DNA of 64,000 bases from Acidimicrobiaceae bacterium (GCA_003170315.1 PNAH01000028.1:109119-173118), one strand, 5' to 3'; positions 17,979 to 27,394 are shown, counted from the first letter of the stretch. The notes: generated by a model from the sequence alone, not told the origin. Made by a program: numbers and translations.

Positions 17979-20900
17979 TTAATGAAGAACGCGGTCGTCT
18001 ACTTTCTTCGCCGCGGCGAGCACCTCGGCGGGCACCACCGTCCCCGGGCGGTTCGATGGGTCGCTGACCAGGAATCGACCGAGGACCGGCAACTCGGTGA
18101 GTGATTCGGCGCGCAGGACGGCCGCCGCCACGGGAACGAAACTCTCCGCCGCCGGATAGATGAGGTAGCGCGGTAGCCACGTGGGGTCGTACTTCGCGTT
18201 GAAGGTCCAGAGCGACTCGAGCGGGAAGATCCCGGAGAGCCGTTTGAGGGCCCATCGCTCGACGCGGGTGAACGTTCCTTCTCCGCGCTCTCCGTCCAGC
18301 ACCGACCGGAAGGCCGCGAAGTTCAAGCTGAGTCCGCGTGCTCCGGTGTCGCGCAGGTGTTCGATGGTGGAGCAGAGCGCGAAGTCGATCAACCCGTTCG
18401 GGTGATCGCCGGGATCTCGACGCATGAGATCGAGCGAATAGCCATTGATCGCGGGCGACGGCACGAACTGACAGACCGCGGCCGGTTTCCCGTCCGGTCC
18501 GTGCACGATGGTGAGCAGCAAACCCTTGTCCTTGGGATTGAACAGGCGACCCAGCATCATGGAGAAGCCGCGCTCCGCCTCGCCGCGTCGCAACATCGAG
18601 ATCAATTCGAGGATGTCGGTGACGCGACTCGGATCGATGTTCGCGGGATCGAGGAACTCGACCGTATAACCGCGGCGCACCAGTCTCGTTACCGCCTGAC
18701 GAAGCCCCTTCATCTTGCCGCCGGCCAAGCTGAACGTCGGGCAGTCCACGATGGCTTCGTCGCCCATGTAGAGGTGGTGGAGTCCGGCCGTTCCGTAGAG
18801 GGGGAGCCACTCCTCACTGGCGCCGATGACCCCGATCGTCCAGCCGCGACCTTCGGCGTAAGCGCGAAAGGCGCTGAACGCTTCGGAACGCTCCGCTTCG
18901 GGTCCAATGGGATCGGGCGACACCAACGCCACACCGCCGTAGACGGCGTAAGCGACGAGGGAGTCTCGGAAGAAGAAGAACTGTTTGTCGTCGCGTAAGG
19001 CGAAGTAGTCCAGCGTCCCTCGGCCGTGTCGACGCACGATCTCTCTCGCGCGCAGTTCGGCCAGGCGTCGCTCGGTGCCGCGCCCGGTCATGGAGAGTCG
19101 TCGGTCCACCACCGGTCGCGTCAAGAGGTACAGGGACGACACGAACAGTGAGACCCCGACCGCGAAGAGTGACGGATCGACGAAGTCGCCCGCCGTGTCG
19201 GGCAGCGCAATGTTGTTCTGTCCGACGAACCGCTCGATGCACGCCATGAAGACGACCCCGAAGGCGGGGAGGTGGTGGCGACCGGAGGAGACTTCGATGC
19301 CGACGGTCGCGGCGACCACCGAGACCAACGCAATGAGTCCGAGTCGCGGCATCGCCGCGCGCGCGCTCGATCGATCGGTCGTCGCCTGAAAGTAGCGACG
19401 TTCGACGATCAACAAGGTCAAAATCGTCAAGGCGATGAGTGAGGCGACGACCGTGCCACCGCGTAACACGTGGGCGAAGACGGTGACCGCGAGCACCGCG
19501 CACGCGACGAACCACGCCCGGCGCTGCCCGCGTCGAATCCCCCGGGCCATCATGATCATCGCGATGCCAGCGACGGCGGTGAACGCGGCCGCCGACTGGG
19601 CCACGCCCAATGGGAAGAACGTTTGGACCTCGTGGAGGCGACTTCGCAGGGGTGGCGTCGCGGTGACGATGACGTTGACGAGTCCGTCGAGAAAGAGCAG
19701 TCCGCTGGCCCAGCGTCGCACCGTTCGCAGCCGTCGCTGTTCCTTGAGACGTTCCACGGTGACGGGGAAGGGGTTGCCGGTCGGCCAGGAACCGACGGTC
19801 GTCGTGGCGTTCGAGGGCGCCGGCTGCACATAGGTGTTGGCGACAATCTCTTCCAGCAATCGCTTGCGGCCGTGACGGGTTTCGCCGGCGTACAGACGAA
19901 CCTGCACCGCACTGGCCGCCTCGATCTCCACGACCCCGAGTCGGTCGACCGAGGTGAAGACCGGCGGGAGACCGAATCGGCCTCGACGTTCGACGATCAC
20001 CGTCCTGGAGGGTCCGGGCGTGGCGCACACGCCCCGGTCGAGGAAGGCGAGCGCCGGTCGCGGCGCGCCGCCCACCACGGCACCGGCACCGCCGCGCTCG
20101 GCGTTTCGTCGGGCGAACTCCAGCGCGTCGACGTCGTCCACCAGCGTGAGGGACAGTGGTTCGCTGAGTTCGGTCGGCGCCGATCGACGGGCGTCGCGGT
20201 CGAAACGTCGACGAACGATGAGCCCGGCGCAACCGACCACGATCGCCTCGACGACCGCCAGGATCAGCAAGTTGAGCACGAGGTTGCCCCAGAAGCTGCC
20301 GGTGTGGGGAGTGCGCACGTGCACGTGGTGTCGGGTGAAGTGATAGATGATCGCGTTGAGTGACGTCAAGATGTCGAACACCATCAGCGTGATCACCGGG
20401 AACCAGACCCAGCCACCGAGTCGGCGGTACAACACGCGCGACGCCACAAAACGAGGCAGCGCGTGCGGGTCTTCGAGGCGATCGGCGTCGGAGCGGTCAT
20501 TGACGTCGGCCCGTTGCGTGTCGATGGTGCAATGACCGGCGGCCACCGCGAGGTCGCGCACACCGGTTGCCGTGGCGACCTGCAGGATCAGGTCGCTCGC
20601 CATGGTGACGCCCAGCGTTTCTAATCGTTCGCGCGCCGATTGATTGTGTTGCAGTTCCTCGTCGTCGCTCCCCGGCAGCACGATGAACCGGTGTCGCTCG
20701 TCGGTCGTGAAGGCGACGATTTGGTCACGCAGCGTCGCCAGTGCGGCCAACGTGGCGTCCATGAATTTGACGAGGTCCGAGGTTGGCTCCGGATGAAACA
20801 GATTGCCCGCGACCACGACGACCGCGGCGTCATCGATGTCGCCTAGAAGACTGACGAGCTCTTGCACCGGACGGCTGGTCGGATCAGTCGTGGGCGAGAG

Positions 20901-20993
20901 TGAGAGGTCGCTCACCACGTAGACGTGATGACCAAAAGGAATTGGCAGCGTTTGACGCTCGGTACAACCCACGGTAACCAGTCTCGCAGACAT
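17979..20993 (-). CDS. MprF-like (DUF2156) membrane protein with degenerate LpxH-like N-terminal domain
   Basis: A 1004-residue multidomain protein. Residues about 20-190 resemble an LpxH-type metallophosphoesterase but the metal motifs are altered (D29-L-S31 for DxH, GN at 63-64 for GD, GSDD at 108-111 for GNHD, AGH at 152-154). Several membrane segments follow, at about 193-215, 235-262 and a cluster between about 430 and 640. The C-terminal part from about residue 660 is a DUF2156/MprF-type domain: TLDYFALRDDKQFFFFRDSL, GGKMKGLRQAVTRL and GLSLNFAAFRSV. MprF proteins transfer Lys or Ala from tRNA to phosphatidylglycerol. Whether this protein does so is not known; the catalytic-type domain looks intact, the phosphoesterase-like domain does not. 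Confidence 0.8.
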   Translation of the reverse strand: MSARLVTVGCTERQTLPIPFGHHVYVVSDLSLSPTTDPTSRPVQELVSLLGDIDDAAVVVVAGNLFHPEPTSDLVKFMDATLAALATLRDQIVAFTTDERHRFIVLPGSDDEELQHNQSARERLETLGVTMASDLILQVATATGVRDLAVAAGHCTIDTQRADVNDRSDADRLEDPHALPRFVASRVLYRRLGGWVWFPVITLMVFDILTSLNAIIYHFTRHHVHVRTPHTGSFWGNLVLNLLILAVVEAIVVGCAGLIVRRRFDRDARRSAPTELSEPLSLTLVDDVDALEFARRNAERGGAGAVVGGAPRPALAFLDRGVCATPGPSRTVIVERRGRFGLPPVFTSVDRLGVVEIEAASAVQVRLYAGETRHGRKRLLEEIVANTYVQPAPSNATTTVGSWPTGNPFPVTVERLKEQRRLRTVRRWASGLLFLDGLVNVIVTATPPLRSRLHEVQTFFPLGVAQSAAAFTAVAGIAMIMMARGIRRGQRRAWFVACAVLAVTVFAHVLRGGTVVASLIALTILTLLIVERRYFQATTDRSSARAAMPRLGLIALVSVVAATVGIEVSSGRHHLPAFGVVFMACIERFVGQNNIALPDTAGDFVDPSLFAVGVSLFVSSLYLLTRPVVDRRLSMTGRGTERRLAELRAREIVRRHGRGTLDYFALRDDKQFFFFRDSLVAYAVYGGVALVSPDPIGPEAERSEAFSAFRAYAEGRGWTIGVIGASEEWLPLYGTAGLHHLYMGDEAIVDCPTFSLAGGKMKGLRQAVTRLVRRGYTVEFLDPANIDPSRVTDILELISMLRRGEAERGFSMMLGRLFNPKDKGLLLTIVHGPDGKPAAVCQFVPSPAINGYSLDLMRRDPGDHPNGLIDFALCSTIEHLRDTGARGLSLNFAAFRSVLDGERGEGTFTRVERWALKRLSGIFPLESLWTFNAKYDPTWLPRYLIYPAAESFVPVAAAVLRAESLTELPVLGRFLVSDPSNRPGTVVPAEVLAAAKKVDDRVLH

Positions 20994-21027
20994 CGTTGCT
21001 GGCGACGCCGTTAGCGTGACGTGAGAT

Positions 21028-21516
21028 ATGAGTTCGGACTACGCGCGCGAGAACTGGCACTGGCGAGAAGGCTCGTCCGGAGCCGGCCCGGCCGTCATCT
21101 TCGATATCGATGGGGTTCTGGCTGATGCGGCCGGTCGCCAGCACTACCTCGATTGGGGCGACTGGAAGCGGTTCTTCGACGCGTGCGGCGATGATCCGAT
21201 CATCGAAGAGATCGAACGGCTGCTCGAACTATTGGATTCGTCGTTGAAAGTCGTGCTCCTGACCGGACGTCCGCGGCGGGTCCAACCGCACACGGTCGGT
21301 TGGCTCGAGCGCTACGGACTGCGCTGGGACCTCCTCATCATGCGTGAATACGGGGACTATTCGGGCGTCGACGAGTTCAAACGCGGCGCGCTGCGCGACC
21401 TCGTCAAGGAAGGGTTCGACATTCGCCTGGCGCTCGACGACGACCCGAAGAACCACGCGATGTACGTCAGCGAGGGCGTGCCCTGCATCTATATCCACTC
21501 CGGCTACTACTTATAA
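21028..21516 (+). CDS. HAD-like phosphatase (polynucleotide-kinase-3'-phosphatase-like)
   Basis: A compact 162-residue HAD-fold protein without a large cap domain. Motif I is VIFDIDGVLAD (Asp26, Asp28), motif II VVLLTGRP, and motif IV LALDDDPKN; a Lys in FKRGALRDL could serve as motif III. The compact layout is like the phosphatase part of T4-type polynucleotide kinase and small nucleotidases, but no kinase domain is attached. The ATG is at 21028; TAGCGT ten bases upstream may be a -10 element giving a very short leader. It is convergent with hemY, five bases away. Confidence 0.78.
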   Translation: MSSDYARENWHWREGSSGAGPAVIFDIDGVLADAAGRQHYLDWGDWKRFFDACGDDPIIEEIERLLELLDSSLKVVLLTGRPRRVQPHTVGWLERYGLRWDLLIMREYGDYSGVDEFKRGALRDLVKEGFDIRLALDDDPKNHAMYVSEGVPCIYIHSGYYL

Positions 21517-21521
21517 GCCGG

Positions 21522-22973
21522 TCAACGGCAACTCAATCGCACCATGTCGAGAGCTTCGCGACCGGCCCGTCGACCGGAGCCCACGCTCGCCGGGATGCCG
21601 ACGCCGTCGTAGGCGTTCCCGCACAGTGCCACACCGAGCGTCGAGGCCGCGCGTCGGGCGTTGGTCACCAGAGTTTCGTGGCCGAGGTAGTACTGCGGTA
21701 GTGCGTCGGGCCAGCGCTGCACGAGCGCGTCGTTCGGCGTTCCAAAAGTGGCGAGAAGGACAGTCAGTTCCGCACTCACTCGTGCGATGAGTTGTTCGTC
21801 ACTCATCTCGCTCCAGCGCAGGTCGTCGATTCGTCCCACGTGCACTCGCAGTAACACGTCGTCGCCGCGGCGCAGGTGCGGCCACTTGCGATCGAGGAAG
21901 GTGACCGCCGTCGTCATCATCGAACCTTCGCCTGACCACGGCGTCGCGAGCGGCACGAGGATGCCGGTACCGCTGGCGGGGAGGGTGAGCGCGCGGCGCG
22001 CGACACTGAAGGTGATCATCGCCGCGCCGGCGCTTCGCACGCGGGCGAGCTGCGCCAACGCCGGGTCGTGCGGGCCGAGCAGTCGCGCGGTGACCTCCGC
22101 CGGCGTCGCCATCACCACGGCGTCGGCCGGGGTGGTGGTGGCGTACGTGTCGATCTCCCAGGGATAGTTCCCCGACGGGGTGCGCCGAAGGGCCGTGACC
22201 GCGACCCCGGTGCGAACGACGACGCCGCGCTCGCGAAGTTGGCGAGCGATTTCGAGGGGGAGCGATCCGACGCCCGCGAGCAGCGAGAAGAACGTAGGAC
22301 CGGTGTTCGTGGACGGCGGCGACGGTCCCGGCGTGAGCGGACCACTGGCGCGCATCGCGCGCATGAGCGAACCACCCTGGCGCGCCGCATCCAATAACGC
22401 GGGGAAGACGGACTTGGCCGAGAGGTCATCGACGCGACCGGCTTGAATGCCGCCCACCATCGGTTCGACGAACTGATAACAGAGCTCGCGTCCGAGCTTG
22501 GTGCGCACGATGTCACCAATGGTCGCGTCGTCACCGACCTTCATGCGCGCCGGCGCGTGTTCGTCGCGCCGCGCGTCGAGGCGCGCCCGCCAGGAGAGTC
22601 CACGGATGGACTTTAACTGTCCTGATGAAGTGGGTATTCCGAGCGCGAGTCCGGTGGGCAGTTCGTCAAGTGCGCCGCGCAACCAGATCGACGCGCCACT
22701 CGCGTCAATCGCCTCGAGTTGGCCGTCGCGTCCGAGCTCGCGTACGAGGTCGACCGCTTCGGGCCGACGGGCGAGGAAGCCGTCGGCGCCGAGATCGATC
22801 GTTCGATCGCCCAACTGTGTCGTGGCGAGTAATCCCCCGACGACGGCCCCGTCTTCAATCAACTCGATGCGCGGCGTGGCGTCGTCCGGTCCCCGGGCGC
22901 CCCCGGAGAGTTCCCACGCGGCACTCAGTCCGCTGATGCCGCCACCGACCACGACGACCGACTCGCGACTCAC
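21522..22973 (-). CDS. hemY: Protoporphyrinogen/coproporphyrinogen III oxidase
   Basis: An FAD-dependent oxidase of 483 residues that oxidises the porphyrinogen ring late in heme synthesis. The N-terminal dinucleotide motif VVVVGGGISGLSAAWEL is clear, followed by VVGGLLATTQLGDRTIDLGADGFLARR and the C-terminal LCGNAYDGVGIPASVGSGRRAG flavin motif. The frame is open to 23252, but the GTG at 22973 overlaps the hemH stop by four bases and begins directly before the Rossmann motif. In actinobacteria this enzyme usually works on coproporphyrinogen (also named CgoX); I infer the same here. Confidence 0.9.
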   Translation of the reverse strand: MSRESVVVVGGGISGLSAAWELSGGARGPDDATPRIELIEDGAVVGGLLATTQLGDRTIDLGADGFLARRPEAVDLVRELGRDGQLEAIDASGASIWLRGALDELPTGLALGIPTSSGQLKSIRGLSWRARLDARRDEHAPARMKVGDDATIGDIVRTKLGRELCYQFVEPMVGGIQAGRVDDLSAKSVFPALLDAARQGGSLMRAMRASGPLTPGPSPPSTNTGPTFFSLLAGVGSLPLEIARQLRERGVVVRTGVAVTALRRTPSGNYPWEIDTYATTTPADAVVMATPAEVTARLLGPHDPALAQLARVRSAGAAMITFSVARRALTLPASGTGILVPLATPWSGEGSMMTTAVTFLDRKWPHLRRGDDVLLRVHVGRIDDLRWSEMSDEQLIARVSAELTVLLATFGTPNDALVQRWPDALPQYYLGHETLVTNARRAASTLGVALCGNAYDGVGIPASVGSGRRAGREALDMVRLSCR

Positions 22974-23878
22974 GAGACTCGATCCAGTACGACCTTCGCC
23001 AACAAGGTCATGAACGCCGCGTCGTCGTTGAGTGAGGTGGTACGAACCAAGTTGAGTCCCACCTCGCGCGCGACGCCCTGCGCCTCGATGTCGATGTCGA
23101 AGAGCACTTCGAGGTGATCGCTGACGAATCCAATCGGACAGGACACGACGTCGGTCACCCCGAGCGCCCCCTTCTCGCGCAAGACCTGCAAGATGTCGGG
23201 CCCGATCCACGGGTCCGGGGTGCGACCAGCCGACTGCCACGCGATGTCCCATCGATCGACGCCCGCCATCGCGGCCGCTCGCTCGGCGCTCTCGCGCAGC
23301 TGATCGGGATAGGTATCGCCGCTCTCTAGGATCTTTTCGGGCAACGAGTGGGCCGAGAAGATCACCTCGGTCGTGTCACGACGTTCGTCCGGGATGCCCG
23401 TCAAGGCGTCGTTCACCCGGGCCGCGATGATCTCGAGGAAGCCCGGGAACGCCCACCACGCGCCAATGTCGAGGAACTGGACGTTGGCGCCCAATGTCTC
23501 TTTGGCCCGCGACATGTACTGGTCCGTCGACATCGACGACGAGTGCGGTGCGAGGACCAGGCCGACCACCACCTCAAAGCCGTCGTCGCGAAACGATTCG
23601 GCCGTCGTCTCCAAAAGCGGCTGTTCGTACTTCGAACCGAAGCGGACCTCGAAGCCTCCGGGTCGGTAGCGCTCGAGCGCCGCGGCGAGGCCCGCCACCT
23701 GATCGGCGCTGCGTTGAGTCAGCGGCGACGTGCCGCCAATGGCGTTGTAGCGGCGTTGCAGGTCGGCGAGTTGTTCCGGTGTCGGAGCTCGGCCGTGTCG
23801 AATTCTGGTGTAGTAGGCCTCGACGTCCTTCGGTGTCGTCGGTGTCCCGTAGGCCATGACGAGCACGCCGATCGTCAT
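22970..23878 (-). CDS. hemH: Ferrochelatase (coproporphyrin-type likely)
   Basis: The 302-residue enzyme inserts iron into the porphyrin. The family pattern is clear: N-terminal VLVMAYGTPTTPKDVEAYYTRIRHGR, the PHSSSMSTDQY segment, FSAHSLPEKI with the catalytic His, WIGPDILQVLREK, and SCPIGFVSDHLEVLFDIDIEA with the conserved Glu. Actinobacterial relatives (CpfC) use coproporphyrin III, so that substrate is likely. The ATG overlaps the hemE stop (ATGA) and the stop overlaps hemY, giving a tight hemE-hemH-hemY operon. Confidence 0.93.
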   Translation of the reverse strand: MTIGVLVMAYGTPTTPKDVEAYYTRIRHGRAPTPEQLADLQRRYNAIGGTSPLTQRSADQVAGLAAALERYRPGGFEVRFGSKYEQPLLETTAESFRDDGFEVVVGLVLAPHSSSMSTDQYMSRAKETLGANVQFLDIGAWWAFPGFLEIIAARVNDALTGIPDERRDTTEVIFSAHSLPEKILESGDTYPDQLRESAERAAAMAGVDRWDIAWQSAGRTPDPWIGPDILQVLREKGALGVTDVVSCPIGFVSDHLEVLFDIDIEAQGVAREVGLNLVRTTSLNDDAAFMTLLAKVVLDRVS

Positions 23879-24912
23879 GAAACGCCCGCCCTTCCCTCTT
23901 CGTGCACGACCCGCACGACCGCCTCGAGCGCCGAGGGATCGGTCGAGGGCAACACGCCGTGGCCGAGGTTGAAGATATGGCCCGGCGCGCCACCGGCTCG
24001 AACGAGCACTTCACGGGCGCCTTGGACCGCGGCGTCAACGCCGCCTAAACAGCGCGCCGGATCGAGGTTGCCCTGGACCGGACGACCGCCGGCGCGGCGG
24101 CGTCCTTCGTCGAGCTCCACGTGCCAGTCGATACCCATCACCGTGCTATTGGCCGAACTCATGAGGTCGAGCAGTTCGCCCGTGCCCACGCCGAAGAGAA
24201 TCGTCGGGACCCCGAGGTCGGCGACGCTCGTCAGGACCCGCTCGGTTGCGGGCAGCGCAAATCGGCGGTACTCGTCGCGCGTGAGCGCCCCGGCCCAGGA
24301 GTCGAAGAGCTGCACGGCGCGGGCGCCGTGGGCCACCTGGGCCCGAAGGAACGAGACCGTGATATCGCAAAGTCGCTCGAGGAGTAGGTCGAAGAGGAGC
24401 GGCTGGGTATGCATCAGCGTCTTGATGAGCGCGAACTCCCGGGTCGGTCCGCCTTCAACGAGATAGCTGGCCACCGTGAACGGAGCGCCGGCGAAGCCGA
24501 TGAGCGGCGTGTCGGTCGCTTCGAGTTCTTTCACCACTCGGTCGACGGTCTCGGTCACGTGCGCGAGGTCGACGTCGGTCAGGTCGCGAAGACGCTCCAA
24601 ATCCGCGGCGCTGGTGAAGGGATCGGCGATCACGGGACCGCGTCCCGGCACCACGTCGACTCCGAAGCCAAGGGCGTGATACGGCACGATGATGTCGCTG
24701 AAGAGGATGGCCGCGTCGACGCCGTAGCGACGAACGGGCTGCATCGTGAGCTCACAGGCGAGGGCCGGATCGGCGAAGGCCTCCAAGATCGATCCGGTGC
24801 CGCGCAGTTCTCGGTACTCGGGTAGCGATCGTCCGGCCTGGCGCATGAACCACACCGGTACGTGCGAAACACTCTCACCGCGACAGGCCCGAAGGAAAAC
24901 TGGCTCGCTCAC
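23875..24912 (-). CDS. hemE: Uroporphyrinogen decarboxylase
   Basis: HemE removes four carboxyl groups from uroporphyrinogen III to give coproporphyrinogen III. The signature PVWFMRQAGRSLPEYRELR is at the N-terminus, with AILFSDIIVPYHALGFGVD after it and NLGHGVLPSTDP near the end. The GTG at 24912 is chosen because AAGGAG lies five bases upstream; the open frame continues to a TTG at 24936, which would place the ribosome site inside the gene. The length of 345 residues is normal. It is the first gene of the hem operon. Confidence 0.93.
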   Translation of the reverse strand: MSEPVFLRACRGESVSHVPVWFMRQAGRSLPEYRELRGTGSILEAFADPALACELTMQPVRRYGVDAAILFSDIIVPYHALGFGVDVVPGRGPVIADPFTSAADLERLRDLTDVDLAHVTETVDRVVKELEATDTPLIGFAGAPFTVASYLVEGGPTREFALIKTLMHTQPLLFDLLLERLCDITVSFLRAQVAHGARAVQLFDSWAGALTRDEYRRFALPATERVLTSVADLGVPTILFGVGTGELLDLMSSANSTVMGIDWHVELDEGRRRAGGRPVQGNLDPARCLGGVDAAVQGAREVLVRAGGAPGHIFNLGHGVLPSTDPSALEAVVRVVHEEGRAGVS

Positions 24913-24934
24913 GTCACTCCTTCTTATCCACCTC

Positions 24935-24962
24935 AATCTACGTGAGAGCGCTCAGTGGTCAG
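24935..24962 (-). promoter_or_regulatory. Putative hemE promoter
   Basis: On the minus strand CTGACC (24957-24962) and TAGATT (24935-24940) are 16 bases apart. The start point would lie near 24929, leaving room for the AAGGAG site before the GTG at 24912. Confidence 0.35.
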
Positions 24963-24963
24963 T

Positions 24964-25018
24964 TTGAACTGAGGATGCTGAGGTGACCTAGACTTGAAAT
25001 TTCTCAATTTTGAGAAAT
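24964..25018 (+). promoter_or_regulatory. helD promoter region with operator-like palindrome
   Basis: TTGAAC (24964-24969) and TAGACT (24989-24994) are 19 bases apart. Directly after the -10 lies a perfect palindrome at 24999-25018, ATTTCTCAA-TT-TTGAGAAAT, covering the predicted transcription start. It ends 14 bases before the helD ATG. A protein bound there would block transcription; alternatively the RNA could fold at its 5' end. Confidence 0.5.
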
Positions 25019-25032
25019 GAAAAGAGGACGCG

Positions 25033-27339
25033 ATGGCCCACGAGCGTGAGATTAAAGAGGAACAGGTCTTCCTCGATCTCGCTCTCACGGCCCTCGATCA
25101 CATGCGTGACGAGGCCCGCTCCCTTCGTGACAGCGCCGCAGTGGCGAATATGCGCGGCGCGGGCGACCTCGTCGAACGTGACGTCGTCATGGGCACGGCG
25201 CTGCATCGCCTCGACCAATTGGCCATCGGCGATCAGCCCCTCTTCTTCGGTCGCATCGACTACGCGCCGGATGAGTGGGGTCGCATCGACGAGTATCACG
25301 TCGGTCGTCTGGCGGTCTCGGACGAAGAACTGAATCCCCTGGTGATCGACTGGCGCGCGCCGGTGGCCGAGGCGTTTTATCGCGCGACCGGCGTCGAGCC
25401 GCTCGGTCTGGCGCGACGACGCCACGTCGCCATTCACGGACATGACGTGACGGGCGTTGAAGACGAATACTTCGCCGACGCGAACGGTGAACTGGCGTTG
25501 CCCGAGGACGACGTTCGCGCGGCGACCGAAGAGGGTCTCGTTGATGGCGGCCTCGCGCTCGGCGGCCCCGGGGCGCTCCTCGCCGCGCTCGGGCGCGCGC
25601 GCACCGGACGCATGGGCGACATCGTCGCCACGATCCAAGGCGAACAGGACCGCATCATTCGTAATCCCTTGGCCGGCGTCTTGTTGGTTCAAGGGGGACC
25701 GGGCACCGGCAAGACGGCCGTGGCGTTGCACCGGGCGGCGTACCTTCTCTTCACCCACCGAGCGACGCTCGAGCGACAGGGCGTGCTCGTCGTCGGACCG
25801 AACCCGCTCTTTTTGAACTACATCGAGAACGTCCTGCCGTCGCTGGGCGAGTCCGGCGTGACGCTCTCGACGATCTCGGGTCTCGTGACCAACGTCGAGA
25901 TCCGCGGACGCGACGCAGAACCGGTGGACGAGTTGAAGGGCGACCTTCGCATGGCTCGATTGCTCGCGCGCGCCCTGCGAACCCGACAGCGACCGCTCAA
26001 AGACGACATCGAGATTCCCATCGGTCGCGCCATCGTCGTCTTGAAGGCCCGCTACACCCAAGAGACGGTCGATCGCGCGCGACGTCGTCCGGGCAACCAC
26101 AATCAGCGCCGCTCGGCCGTGGGTCGCGAGCTCGCCAATCGGTTGGCGAACGAGTACTACGAACGATTCGTTCGAGAGGGCGTCGACGAAGTGAACGCCG
26201 TGGGCGAGTTGGCCGATCTCATTCGGGTCACGGCCCAGTTCAAGTGGGCGCTCGAACGCATCTGGCCGCGACTCTCGGGACAGGAACTGCTGCACGACCT
26301 CTTCGGCGCCCCGGCCCTGTTGCGCGCGGCTGGACAAGGATTCGTGAGCGACGAGGAGTTGACACTGTTGTATCGGGCGCGCTCGGCCACGATCGACGAG
26401 GTCAAATGGACGAAGGCGGACGCGGCGTTGATCGACGAGGCTCGGGTCCTGCTCGGTCCGCTCCGTCGCCCGCGACCGGTCGTGAAACCAGGCGACAACG
26501 GCATCCTCGACGGCATCGACCTCGACGCCTACGCCGGCGACGTGCGCGCCGCGGCCTTGCGTGAGGCCCAACGCAACGCCCCGGTGCTGAGCAACGAACT
26601 CGACGAGGCGGAGTTCGTCACCTACGGACACATCGTGATCGACGAAGCCCAGGACCTCTCGCCGATGGAGCTTCGCGTCTTGAAGCGCCGCGACCTCACC
26701 GACTCGATGACGATCGTCGGCGACATGGGCCAGGCGACGACCGCGTCGTCCTCGGCGTCGTGGAACGCCGTCTTGGAGGTGCTCGAACCCCGTCGCGCGC
26801 CGACCCGCGTGGACCTCACGGTCAGTTACCGAACGCCCGAAGAGGTCCTCGATTTCGCGGCGCCGACGTTAAGGGCGGCGGCCCCGGATCTCACGCCGCC
26901 GCGTCCCGTACGCCGAGCCGGACACTCGCCCAGCGTGCACCACGTCAGTCGCGAAGAGTTCGTGGTGACCCTCGCCGACGTCACTCGCCGAGAGGTCGAC
27001 GCCGTCGCGCCCGGTCGAATCGCGGTCATCGTGTCGGGCGAACGCGTCGAGGAGATCGTGTCGATACTGCGCTCGAAGGGACTTGACGCTATTGATCCTC
27101 GTGACCCGGAGTCCAAGGGACTGGGCGCCGACTTGATCGTGCTCTCGGCCGAAGGGGCCAACGGACTGGAATTTGACGGCGTCGTGGTCGTCGAACCGGT
27201 TCAAATCGCCAGCCGTGGCGCTCGGGGCATGACGTCGAGTACGGCCCGGGGACTGCGTACCTTGTACGTCGCGATGACGCGCCCGACGCGACGGCTCGCC
27301 ATCGTGGCGGTCGAGCCGCTGCCCGAGACATTGCGTTGA
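25033..27339 (+). CDS. helD: HelD-like UvrD/Rep-family ATPase (RNA polymerase-associated)
   Basis: A 768-residue superfamily 1 ATPase of the HelD/HelR type. The N-terminus is a charged helical arm (KEEQVFLDLALTALDHMRDEARSLRDSA) followed by VGRLAVSDEELNPLVIDWRAPVAEAFYRAT, a hallmark of HelD. Walker A is GGPGTGKT at residues 221-228; later come VIDEAQDLSPMELRVL, VDLTVSYRTPEEVLDFA and LYVAMTRPTRRL. Known HelD proteins use ATP to strip RNA polymerase from stalled complexes, and some actinobacterial members protect against rifampicin; resistance is not shown here. The ATG follows AAGAGG, and the promoter carries a palindrome. Confidence 0.88.
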   Translation: MAHEREIKEEQVFLDLALTALDHMRDEARSLRDSAAVANMRGAGDLVERDVVMGTALHRLDQLAIGDQPLFFGRIDYAPDEWGRIDEYHVGRLAVSDEELNPLVIDWRAPVAEAFYRATGVEPLGLARRRHVAIHGHDVTGVEDEYFADANGELALPEDDVRAATEEGLVDGGLALGGPGALLAALGRARTGRMGDIVATIQGEQDRIIRNPLAGVLLVQGGPGTGKTAVALHRAAYLLFTHRATLERQGVLVVGPNPLFLNYIENVLPSLGESGVTLSTISGLVTNVEIRGRDAEPVDELKGDLRMARLLARALRTRQRPLKDDIEIPIGRAIVVLKARYTQETVDRARRRPGNHNQRRSAVGRELANRLANEYYERFVREGVDEVNAVGELADLIRVTAQFKWALERIWPRLSGQELLHDLFGAPALLRAAGQGFVSDEELTLLYRARSATIDEVKWTKADAALIDEARVLLGPLRRPRPVVKPGDNGILDGIDLDAYAGDVRAAALREAQRNAPVLSNELDEAEFVTYGHIVIDEAQDLSPMELRVLKRRDLTDSMTIVGDMGQATTASSSASWNAVLEVLEPRRAPTRVDLTVSYRTPEEVLDFAAPTLRAAAPDLTPPRPVRRAGHSPSVHHVSREEFVVTLADVTRREVDAVAPGRIAVIVSGERVEEIVSILRSKGLDAIDPRDPESKGLGADLIVLSAEGANGLEFDGVVVVEPVQIASRGARGMTSSTARGLRTLYVAMTRPTRRLAIVAVEPLPETLR

Positions 27340-27381
27340 GCCAATTCGGTCGACCTGACGCATCGGGGTCGCAATTTCCGC

Positions 27382-27387
27382 TAGAAA
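27382..27387 (+). promoter_or_regulatory. -10-like hexamer of ctaE
   Basis: TAGAAA ends seven bases before the GTG start of ctaE at 27395, and no ribosome binding site is visible, so the mRNA may be leaderless. No convincing -35 was seen. Confidence 0.4.
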
Positions 27388-27394
27388 TGTAGCC

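Noticed and set aside
18814-20232. 472-codon minus-strand frame inside the MprF-like gene
   Set aside because: It is an Arg-rich shadow of the real frame and has no domain features.
25033-27339. A DNA-repair UvrD/Rep helicase
   Set aside because: The N-terminal arm and the VIDWRAP segment are specific to the HelD type that acts on RNA polymerase.
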